This document shows, piece by piece, positions 9,527-16,954 of a stretch of DNA of 64,000 bases. Below the pieces are notes generated by a model that was not told the DNA's origin, did no database searches, and worked only from the letters and a program-made list of their open reading frames with translations. Each line of letters opens with the position of its first letter. Position 1 is the stretch's first letter. The position numbers and the translations under genes are program-made. The stretch is taken from contig CAZBRS010000005.1 of the NCBI GenBank assembly GCA_964494475.1, positions 1 through 64,000 on the forward strand, in the 5' to 3' direction. This stretch comes from CAZBRS01 sp964494475. Lineage in GTDB: Bacteria; Myxococcota_A; UBA9042; CAZBRS01.

Positions 9527-11462
9527 GGGCCCCTCCTGCTGCGCTACCGTTGGGGTTCCGCCCCAACTGCAGCGCCCCCGCGATAGCCACAGCACAGGCC
9601 ATCAGCCGCCCCTTGTTCACGCGCACGTAGGTCACCCCGGCCTTCCGGCAGGCGTCGTAGAGCTTGCCGTCGGTCATGTGCGACTGGAACCCGGTCGCCC
9701 CGAGCACGACGCCGTAGGCGCCGGCCTCGATCCGCTCGGCGGCCGCGTTCACGCGCCGCGGACCGCCCTCGCACCATTCGATCGATGCAAACCCGAGTTG
9801 CTGCTCGAGGGTGCCCCGAAGCTTCGGGTCCGCGCGATTGCCGACGAAGACCGCGCGCTGGCCACCGGTGAAGGCACGCACGGTCGCGAGCAGGCGCCCG
9901 GTCGTGTCGACCGGCTCGCACTGGGGCGCTTCGGGCGCCTCGAGGGCCTGCCGAATCTCAGCCTCGACCTCGGGCAGCGGCTCCACGGTTCCGGGCTCCC
10001 CCTCGAACTCCTGCTGGATAGCCGACAACCGCTTCCGGGCCCGCCGGTTCTCGGCGCCCGGCAGGAAGGCCTTCACGTCGATGGACCGCACGACCTCGCG
10101 GAACGGCCGCAGGGTCTTGGCGAGCGCGCCGTTCTCGATCAGGTCCAGGCCGTCGAGAACCCACGCGCGCACGTCGCCTTCCTCGGGGTTCGCGAGCAAC
10201 TCGGGCAGGCGCCGGTAGAGCGCCTGCCGCGCGCGCCGACGGCGCTTCTCCTCGGGGTCGCGCCCGAGCACGGCGGCCCAGGATCGCGACGGCCGCTGGG
10301 TCGGGTCAAGCACTTCCCTCAGGTGCTCGTCGGTCTTCGCGACCTCCCTCGACAACCAGCGAAGCCGTCCCGCGACGAGGCTCCACGACTCGAAATCGGT
10401 CACGTGACCGCGAAGCCAGCGGAGCAGCCCCGCCCACTCGGTCAGGGGCCCCAAGCCAGCCGCTGGGAGCTTCCGAAGCCTCTTTCCAACGTTCTTGGCG
10501 ACCGGCTGGGCCAGGCTGCCCGTGAGCCGCTCGACCTCCGCCCGAAGGGCGTGCAGTTCCGCCTCGGGATCCAGCGGCGCGGGCGCCAGGACCGCCGCGT
10601 CCGCCCAGCCGTCGTCGTCGAAACCGGCCGCCGCGTCCTGTTCCTCGACCTGCCGAAGCGCGGCCTCCGCAGCGTCCGCGGCCTCGTGCCAGTTACGGGG
10701 GACAGGGGTCCAGCCCGCGGGCAGGTCACGCGCCGTATCGGGCGGCTCCGCGGTCAGTTGCAGGGCGATGACCGCGCCGGGCCAGGTCTGCTTGCAGAGC
10801 AACGCCAACTGGCGCGCCACCTCATGAACCCGAGCCTCCACCTCCTCTGCGTGCCCAGCGTCGTCTTCGAGGCCTCGTGCGCGACACATCCAACCGAGCA
10901 CGACCAGGCGCTGTCGCTCCGGCGACGCCATCCCGAGTTCGGCCCGTTCGGCGACGATGCGGTCCTCGAGGGGTGCCAGCGCGGCCAACGCGTCGGCCCC
11001 GGACAGCCGGGGCGCTCGCGCAGGCTCGACCGCAAGCTCCGGCTCGCGCTTCGATCCGGCGACGGGGCAAGCCTCGGCCCCCGGCACCGGCGCCTGGAGC
11101 TCATCGTTCGAGAGTTCGCTCGCGACGACGGACTCGGCCTCGCGGCTGACGAGCAACCGCAACGCACTATCGCGCCCCCGCGCGAAGACGTCGTGAAGCC
11201 CGCCCTCGTGAGCATCCTCCGCGGCTTCGACCGGCCTGGCGACGCAGCCCCCGAGCGCCATCCGCGCCGCGCGCGAGGGCAGCATCTGCTCCAACGCGTG
11301 CAGGAGCGCCTCGGTCTCGGTGGCGCCCTGGCCGAGCCATCGCTCGCCGGACGCGAGCACGAGGCACTCTGTCCAGCCCTGCACCCGGAACACGATGCGG
11401 TAGCCGAGCCCCCAGAGCCACTCCTGCGCGTCGGGCGTGCTCGCTTGCGACAAAGGTTCCAT
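9516..11462 (-). CDS. Hypothetical protein with C-terminal DUF2325-like domain
   Basis: 648 aa. Most of the protein is charged and helical with no family I recognise. The last part, about residues 535-633, starts with the Rossmann-like RAVFVGNRADPKLR and continues through YGVVLGATGFQSHM and YVRVNKGRL. This has the layout of DUF2325 domains (VxG strand, central hydrophobic strand followed by H, C-terminal K/R...S or K motif). It is the first gene of the minus-strand operon, overlapping the helicase by 11 bp, and is divergent from the 946-aa protein. The ATG before EPLSQ is chosen because the frame upstream reaches into the low-GC promoter region. Function is not known. Confidence 0.75.
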   Translation of the reverse strand: MEPLSQASTPDAQEWLWGLGYRIVFRVQGWTECLVLASGERWLGQGATETEALLHALEQMLPSRAARMALGGCVARPVEAAEDAHEGGLHDVFARGRDSALRLLVSREAESVVASELSNDELQAPVPGAEACPVAGSKREPELAVEPARAPRLSGADALAALAPLEDRIVAERAELGMASPERQRLVVLGWMCRARGLEDDAGHAEEVEARVHEVARQLALLCKQTWPGAVIALQLTAEPPDTARDLPAGWTPVPRNWHEAADAAEAALRQVEEQDAAAGFDDDGWADAAVLAPAPLDPEAELHALRAEVERLTGSLAQPVAKNVGKRLRKLPAAGLGPLTEWAGLLRWLRGHVTDFESWSLVAGRLRWLSREVAKTDEHLREVLDPTQRPSRSWAAVLGRDPEEKRRRRARQALYRRLPELLANPEEGDVRAWVLDGLDLIENGALAKTLRPFREVVRSIDVKAFLPGAENRRARKRLSAIQQEFEGEPGTVEPLPEVEAEIRQALEAPEAPQCEPVDTTGRLLATVRAFTGGQRAVFVGNRADPKLRGTLEQQLGFASIEWCEGGPRRVNAAAERIEAGAYGVVLGATGFQSHMTDGKLYDACRKAGVTYVRVNKGRLMACAVAIAGALQLGRNPNGSAAGGAHVS

Positions 11463-11545
11463 GCAACCCCCCGCTTCCGTTGCTCGATGCCCAGGTTCGA
11501 ACGTCTCGTCACCTTCTGACGCACAGGCTAGACAGGAATTCGAAG

Positions 11546-11560
11546 CGATGCAACACATCG
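11546..11560. promoter_or_regulatory. Inverted repeat in divergent promoter region
   Basis: CGATG and CATCG flank a 5-bp spacer (CAACA). The site lies 84 bp upstream of the DUF2325-like gene in the AT-richer 203-bp divergent spacer. A regulatory role is inferred from position only. Confidence 0.3.
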
Positions 11561-11571
11561 CCAGAGCTCAA

Positions 11572-11591
11572 TGCTACGCAATAGTGTAGCA
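11572..11591. promoter_or_regulatory. Candidate operator TGCTAC-N8-GTAGCA
   Basis: Perfect 6-bp arms around an 8-bp spacer (20 bp in all) lie near the middle of the divergent spacer between the DUF2325-like and 946-aa genes. Both the size and the place suit a dimeric repressor that controls both sides. Confidence 0.45.
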
Positions 11592-11665
11592 CGCCTGGGA
11601 AGATATGAGTTGCAACGCGGGCACAGCGGCGATTATGCTGCCTTCATGGCGTCTACGAGGCCCTC

Positions 11666-14506
11666 ATGAGAACAGAGTTGCAAGCCGCGATCGGCGACCG
11701 ATCTCTCGAGGAACTGGCACGCGAGATCCACGCAGCGTGGCTCGAAACCGAGGACGAGGCGGCGAGCAGCGTCAAGGTTCGCAGCCTGGCGGTCAAACTC
11801 GGCGCGCTCGTCCACAAGGGCGACGACCGATGGTGGCGAGCCCGCCCGAACGTGGCGGCGATGCTGGGCGATCTGCTCGAACTCTCCATGGATCAGATCC
11901 TGCCGGAGCAGACCGCGGTCGACGACGGGTGCTTCTCGTTCCGCGACTTCCCGTCGTTGCACGCGCTCGAACCCGGCGACGAGCCGTGCGACCTCGTACG
12001 CTTCTCACCTTACCCGGGTGCGAGCTGGACCTGGGCCACCCTCGTCGATAACGTCCGCGGACGAACGCCGCGCCACTGGATCGTCCTCCCCCCGGGCGGG
12101 GGCAAGCACCTGTACGCGTGGTTGCTGCAGCACCGTTGGAGCGAACCTCTCTCCAGCGAGACCTCCGTCAAACGCCACCGGGTTCGCCGGATGGCGGTAC
12201 CGAACATCGCAGACGCGCGGGCCGCCGTGACCGCGAACAACGAACGCCTCATCGTGGTCGTTACGACCCGAGACCCCGACACCGACACCAATGCGGCTTC
12301 CGAATTCCTGGCGCGCGGCAACGTGGTCGTCTTCGCGCCGTTCCCACCGCCGCCGAGGCAGAGCCACGACGAGGAGAGCCTCCTGGACGGAGGCGAACGC
12401 TGGCACGTTCTCCCCTGCGAGTTCGTCGCGGACTGGAGGCTGCGATTCCTCGCGTGGACCCAGGCCCGAGTGCTCGGCGACACGATGCTCGACGCGCAGG
12501 CGCTCGACACCTGGATGGCTCGTATCGACGGGTCGGGCGATCTCTTCGCGACCCCAGGCAGCCTGCTCTCCCTCTGCGCCGTAGCCCACGACCTCGGCGA
12601 GGCACGCCTCCGAGCCAAGAGCGCCACGGAGCTGCTCGACGAAGCCCTGGAGCGACTTGTCCGGAGCCGCGCCGGCGCCCGGAACGAACCCGATGCTCGC
12701 TGGCTCGAATGTCGCGGAGTCGCCGCGTTCAAGAAGCTGGCCGAAAGCCGATTCCTCGACCCCTGCGTCCCCGTGACCTCCGATCGGGGCCTGTCCCGCG
12801 CCTCGTGGACGTCGGTCGTGCCGCAGGACCTCACCTCCCCTGCGCTGACCATCGACGAACAAGCGCACGAGTTGGCTGCGTTTGCGGCCCGTGGCCCGGC
12901 GAGCGGCGAGACCGAAGCGCGCGACCTGCTCCAGCGCTGGGCTGGGGTCTCCGCCGACGACGTGGTGCGCATCCTCGAGGCCGAAGGCTTCCTGCGCGGG
13001 CTGGCGGATGGCGGCCTCGATCTGCACCCAGCGTGGCTGCAGCGGCTGACGTGGACCCTGGGCATCCAGGCAGCCCTGGCCGGCCCGCCCTCCGTATGGG
13101 GACGCTGGTGCCTCGAACCTGGGCGTCGGCAGATCGTGAAGTCGCTCCTACGGCAACTCCAGCCGGAAGCCCTCCTGGCCGTGATCCGTCGCGTCGTAGA
13201 CGCTGAGGGACCCGCCGATCCGGCGACCTGCTGCGCGCTGGAGGTCACGTTCGAGGCGGTCGCCCGGCACCTTCGCGGCAAGCCGGGCAAAGGCAACGAA
13301 CGGTTGTTCGAGTCAATCCAGGCGCTCTGGCGGCGGCAACTCGCGCAGTGCGTCGAGCGTGAGCCAGGCCTTCCTTCCCCGCTCTTCGGACGGCCCGACC
13401 CAGCCGACGGTCACGAAGGGTGGATCGCTGACTGCTGGGCTCTCAGCCTCTCCGTCCCTCGGCCGGAGGACGCTCCGGAGGGCCTCGACTGGTTGCTGCC
13501 CGGCTGGGGGCGGCCCGCACTGGATGCCGTGCCCCCGTGGCTGACGAGGGTTCGCCTGCCTTGGAGGGACGGACGAGGTCAGGCCGGGAGCGAACGCCTC
13601 GCGCGTCTGGCGCTCCGCGTGGTCGAACGCACCGTCCCTGGCGACGGTCGCCTCCCGGTGCCGCCCATCCTACGGGTCGCGACCTGGTTCGGTTCGGACG
13701 ACATGGAGTGGCACCCGGGTTTCTCGATGATCGAGGCCCTCGCCGAAGACCCCGCCGCCGCCTCGACGCTCGCGCACAGCCTGCAACGAACGGTTCCGTC
13801 CGAGCGAACCCGCGTGCTGCACCGCCTTTGGACGGCGCTCCGCGGAGCGGCCCCCGGCAGTTCGCGACGCGCGTTCGAAGACAGCTTCGAACCGATCCCT
13901 CGCGTCGATCTGCTCCGGAGTGCCGACCCCGGTCTCTACGACCTGCTGGTCGAGCACCTGACCGACGCCAACATCGAAGAAGCCCTCGACTCGCTCACGA
14001 CCGACAAGGCGCGCGCCCTGCACGCCTTCGACGCCCTGGCACGGAACGTCGCCGCGCTGCCGCCCCGCCTGCGCCGAGCCGCGCTGAAGCACCTCCTGGT
14101 CCTGGGGCTGTCGGCCGAGGTCTCCGACGCGCTGTGCAAGGCGGTGCTGGACGCCTGCGCGAGCACCGCGCCTTCCCGCCACGACCTGGACGCGCTCGCT
14201 CTCGTCGCGACGCGCCGAGGGCGCGAGGGCGAAGCCGCGCGACACGCACGGGAGGCCGCCACCCGGCGCTGGTCGGCAGCGGCCTCTCCAACCCTGGAGC
14301 ACACGCTCCAGGCATGGCCCGCTCTCGAAGCTGACGTCTGGTGGGAGACCGCGCCCGCCGAGGTGATCACGGCGCTCTTCGAACGGATCGAGGCGACGCC
14401 CCGCGACCTATGGCCGGCCTGGACGCACGCCTGGCTCGTGTCGCACTTCCCGCCTTCCCTGGAGCTCGTTGACCGCATGTTCGCCGCCCTGGCCCGATCG
14501 CGGTAG
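11666..14506 (+). CDS. Large hypothetical protein with degenerate P-loop-like motif
   Basis: 946 aa, no confident family. The N-terminal 80 residues are helical and end in MLGDLLELSMDQILPEQ, a pattern seen at the end of XRE-type HTH domains. Residues 139-149 (IVLPPGGGKHL) look like a P-loop in which Ser/Thr after Lys is His. This is followed by a strand RLIVVVTTRD and a helical region with many Leu/Ala/Arg. The long C-terminal half (from about residue 400) is alpha-helical and repeat-like. This could be a divergent STAND-type or AAA-like scaffold, but the NTPase site appears degenerate. It faces away from the helicase operon across 203 bp. The start is supported by GAGG 7 bp upstream. Confidence 0.7.
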   Translation: MRTELQAAIGDRSLEELAREIHAAWLETEDEAASSVKVRSLAVKLGALVHKGDDRWWRARPNVAAMLGDLLELSMDQILPEQTAVDDGCFSFRDFPSLHALEPGDEPCDLVRFSPYPGASWTWATLVDNVRGRTPRHWIVLPPGGGKHLYAWLLQHRWSEPLSSETSVKRHRVRRMAVPNIADARAAVTANNERLIVVVTTRDPDTDTNAASEFLARGNVVVFAPFPPPPRQSHDEESLLDGGERWHVLPCEFVADWRLRFLAWTQARVLGDTMLDAQALDTWMARIDGSGDLFATPGSLLSLCAVAHDLGEARLRAKSATELLDEALERLVRSRAGARNEPDARWLECRGVAAFKKLAESRFLDPCVPVTSDRGLSRASWTSVVPQDLTSPALTIDEQAHELAAFAARGPASGETEARDLLQRWAGVSADDVVRILEAEGFLRGLADGGLDLHPAWLQRLTWTLGIQAALAGPPSVWGRWCLEPGRRQIVKSLLRQLQPEALLAVIRRVVDAEGPADPATCCALEVTFEAVARHLRGKPGKGNERLFESIQALWRRQLAQCVEREPGLPSPLFGRPDPADGHEGWIADCWALSLSVPRPEDAPEGLDWLLPGWGRPALDAVPPWLTRVRLPWRDGRGQAGSERLARLALRVVERTVPGDGRLPVPPILRVATWFGSDDMEWHPGFSMIEALAEDPAAASTLAHSLQRTVPSERTRVLHRLWTALRGAAPGSSRRAFEDSFEPIPRVDLLRSADPGLYDLLVEHLTDANIEEALDSLTTDKARALHAFDALARNVAALPPRLRRAALKHLLVLGLSAEVSDALCKAVLDACASTAPSRHDLDALALVATRRGREGEAARHAREAATRRWSAAASPTLEHTLQAWPALEADVWWETAPAEVITALFERIEATPRDLWPAWTHAWLVSHFPPSLELVDRMFAALARSR

Positions 14507-14534
14507 CCTGCCATCCTCCTGCCCGGGAGCCCCC

Positions 14535-15056
14535 ATGCCCAACAACATGGAACTCAAAGCCCGCACCCCCGACCCCGAACGCGTCGCGCGCCTCGCCGGC
14601 GACCTCGCCGGGACCGGGCCGACCCTGCTCGTGCAGGAGGACACGTTCTTCCCGTGCGCGACGGGGCGGCTCAAGCTGCGCAAGCTCGCGCCCGACCGGG
14701 GCGAGCTCATCCACTACGCGCGCCCGGACCGGGCGGGGCCGAAGCTCTCGAGCTACTCCCTGGTGCCCACCACCGCCCCCGACGCGCTCCGCGACGCGCT
14801 GGCCGCGGCGCTCGGGGTCACCGTCGTGGTGCGAAAGACGCGCCGCCTGTGGCTCGTGGGGCCGACGCGCGTGCACCTCGACGAGGTCGAGGGGCTCGGC
14901 AGCTTCCTCGAGTTGGAGGTGGTGCTTACCGAGGGCCAGGCGGCGGCCGAGGGCGAACGCACGGCGCGAGAGTTGATGGCCGCGCTGGGGGTGGCAGAAG
15001 CCGATCTGGTGGACGTCGCCTACGCCGACCTGCTGCTCGCTGGCCAGACCGGCTGA
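14535..15056 (+). CDS. CYTH domain protein (class IV adenylate cyclase / triphosphatase fold)
   Basis: 173 aa, the usual length for a stand-alone CYTH protein. The N-terminus carries NNMELKAR, the family E-x-K signature, followed by the alternating charged strands expected of a triphosphate tunnel (RLKLRKL, LIHYARPD, VVVRKTRRLWLV, VHLDEVEGLGSFLELE). Family members cleave triphosphates or make cAMP, and which applies here cannot be told from sequence. The ATG at 14535 follows GGGAGC and is 28 bp after the 946-aa gene, so it may be read through from that gene, although its housekeeping-like character suggests it is outside the module. Confidence 0.85.
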   Translation: MPNNMELKARTPDPERVARLAGDLAGTGPTLLVQEDTFFPCATGRLKLRKLAPDRGELIHYARPDRAGPKLSSYSLVPTTAPDALRDALAAALGVTVVVRKTRRLWLVGPTRVHLDEVEGLGSFLELEVVLTEGQAAAEGERTARELMAALGVAEADLVDVAYADLLLAGQTG

Positions 15057-15072
15057 ACGGAGGGGGGCGGCG

Positions 15073-16356
15073 TCAGATCACCCCGTGCTCACGGCACACG
15101 TCGCGGAGCGTGGCGACGGTCTGCTCGATCTCGTCCTTCGTGTGCGCCGCGCTCACGATGAAGCGCAGGCGGCCCTCGGTCGGGCCCACGGCCGGGAAGA
15201 TGACGGCGATGGTGAACACGCCGCGCTCGAAGAGCCCCGTGGTCACCTTCAGGAGCTTGTCCATGTCCTCGATGTAGACGGGCACGACCGGGCTCTTGCT
15301 GGCGCGCAGATCGAAGCCCTCGCTTCGGAGCAGCGTGCGGAAGGTGGCGTTGTTCTCGTGCAGGCGCCGGGCGTGCTCGGGGTTGCCCTCGATCTCGTCG
15401 AGCGCCGCCAGGATGGCCGCGGCGTCGGCGGGGGTGAAGCAGGCCTGGAACAGGTAGGGGCGCGCGTTCCAGGTGAGCAGCGTCTTGTACTTGGCGTCCA
15501 TGGCCACGAAGCCGCCGACCGACGCCGTGGCCTTCGAGAAGGTCGACATGATGAAGTCGACGTCGTCGGCCACGCCCAGCTCGTGGCAGTAGCCGCTGCC
15601 CCGCTCGCCGTAGAAGCCGAACGTGTGCGCCTCGTCGACGTACAGGAAGAAGCCGTAGCGCTTCTTGAGCGCGACGATCTCGCGGAGCGGGGCCAGGTCG
15701 CCGCTCATGGAGTAGGCCGACTCGACGATGACGAAGACGTTCTCGAACTGGTCGCGGTAGCGGCTGAGCTTGTCCTCGAGATCGGCCACGTCGTTGTGCG
15801 AGAAGGGCAGAATCTGGGCCCGGGAGGCGCGGCAGCCGTCGACGATGCTGGCGTGGTTCTCGGCGTCCGACAGCAGCAGGTCGCGCTTCGACACCAGACC
15901 GGCGATCACGCCCGAGTTGGTCGTGAACCCGGTCGGGAAGAGCATGACGCCGTCCTTGCCGATCAGGCGCGCGATGCGCTGCTCGATCTGCTTGTGGAGC
16001 GACGACATCCCGCCCGACATGGCCGAGGTGCCGCAGCCGCTCCCGAAGCGGGCCAGCGCCTCCTGGGCGGCCCGGATCACGCGCTCGTTCCGGTTCAGCC
16101 CGAGGTAGTGGTTGATGCTCCACATGATGCACTCGCGCTGGTGCCGGCCGTCGTGCACGACCGCACGGTGGGCGCTGCCCTGCTCGGTGTAGCCGTCGTA
16201 CGAGTAGAAGAGGCCTGCCTCCTCCTGCATCTTCTTCAAGCGGTGCATGTGCTCCGCGATCTGGCGCACGTCGGTGATGCCCTTGTCGATGAGCATCTTC
16301 TTCAAGAGCCCGATGGTCGTGGTCGGCGTGAGATCGAGCGTGGTCACCTGGTCCAT
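15073..16356 (-). CDS. Alpha-oxoamine synthase family PLP enzyme (BioF/KBL/serine palmitoyltransferase-like)
   Basis: 427 aa. The fold-type I PLP motifs are in place: substrate-side NHYLGL, SGTSAMSGG-type loop (CGTSAMSGGMSSLH), DAENHASI with the PLP-stacking His, DEAHTFGFYGERGSGY with the PLP Asp and STFSKATASVGG with the Schiff-base Lys. The family condenses acyl-CoA with an amino acid. Candidates are 8-amino-7-oxononanoate synthase, 2-amino-3-ketobutyrate CoA ligase and serine palmitoyltransferase. A 45-residue N-terminal extension rich in Lys/Met and the lack of bio genes nearby make a sphingolipid-type role possible, but this is inference. GAGGAG lies 9 bp before the ATG. The gene follows the TerB-like gene by 20 bp. 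Confidence 0.88.
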   Translation of the reverse strand: MDQVTTLDLTPTTTIGLLKKMLIDKGITDVRQIAEHMHRLKKMQEEAGLFYSYDGYTEQGSAHRAVVHDGRHQRECIMWSINHYLGLNRNERVIRAAQEALARFGSGCGTSAMSGGMSSLHKQIEQRIARLIGKDGVMLFPTGFTTNSGVIAGLVSKRDLLLSDAENHASIVDGCRASRAQILPFSHNDVADLEDKLSRYRDQFENVFVIVESAYSMSGDLAPLREIVALKKRYGFFLYVDEAHTFGFYGERGSGYCHELGVADDVDFIMSTFSKATASVGGFVAMDAKYKTLLTWNARPYLFQACFTPADAAAILAALDEIEGNPEHARRLHENNATFRTLLRSEGFDLRASKSPVVPVYIEDMDKLLKVTTGLFERGVFTIAVIFPAVGPTEGRLRFIVSAAHTKDEIEQTVATLRDVCREHGVI

Positions 16357-16376
16357 CGTGTACGTCTCCTCTTCGC

Positions 16377-16823
16377 TCAATCCAGTTGCAGGCCGCGACG
16401 CAGGACCGCGACGCCCATCTCGAGCCGCACCAGCGCACCCAGCGACTCGATCTCGGAGGCGCCCACCCCCAGGAGATCGGCCGCCTCGTCGATGGCAGCG
16501 CGCTCGTCGATGGCGTACAGCTCGTCGGCCAGGGCGATGCGGATGGCGCTGTACAGGATGCGCCGCGCCATGCGGGCGTCGAGGTGGGGCTTCAGCTTGC
16601 CGAGGATGGTCGCCACGGTCTCGCTGCGCCAGTTGAAGCGCGACCACGCCTCGATGATGTCCTGCGTGACGCCCAGGCGCCGCGCGTCGTCGAAGACCAG
16701 CTCGCGCTCCTCGCGCGTCAGCCGCCCGTCGGCGGCCGCGATGACCTGGACCGCGTACCCGTAGAGCTCGAGCGCCTCTCGGGGCAGGCTCGCGAACGGC
16801 GGCTCATGAGCAACTGCGAACAT
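16377..16823 (-). CDS. TerB-like helical domain protein
   Basis: 148 aa. The segment VIAAADGRLTREERELVFDD is the typical acidic DG-containing loop of the TerB/DjlA-N family, and the helices after it (RILYSAIRIALADELYAIDE.AAIDEAADLLGV) repeat the same pattern, as in the family. TerB-like proteins are cytoplasmic or membrane-associated and linked to metal or stress responses, but the role here is unknown. It is the first gene of a pair with the alpha-oxoamine synthase. GAGGTAGGA precedes the ATG. Confidence 0.8.
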   Translation of the reverse strand: MFAVAHEPPFASLPREALELYGYAVQVIAAADGRLTREERELVFDDARRLGVTQDIIEAWSRFNWRSETVATILGKLKPHLDARMARRILYSAIRIALADELYAIDERAAIDEAADLLGVGASEIESLGALVRLEMGVAVLRRGLQLD

Positions 16824-16954
16824 ATCCTACCTCGCTAGATTCGGGAATCGCTCCAAGGTAGCACGTCGGGTCCCGTCCGCCAACTTCCGGCGTCCGGCGA
16901 TCTTCGTTGCGCGGTCCGGCGCGCGTGGATAGCATCAGCGCACGGAGCACCCCC

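Noticed and set aside
6419..9586. Long plus-strand open frame opposite the helicase
   Set aside because: It mirrors the minus-strand helicase with no recognised domains; open frames on both strands are expected at this GC content.
11808..14506. Functional AAA/STAND ATPase call for the 946-aa protein
   Set aside because: The P-loop-like motif PPGGGKH lacks the Ser/Thr after Lys and the Gly at the first position, and no clear Walker B follows.
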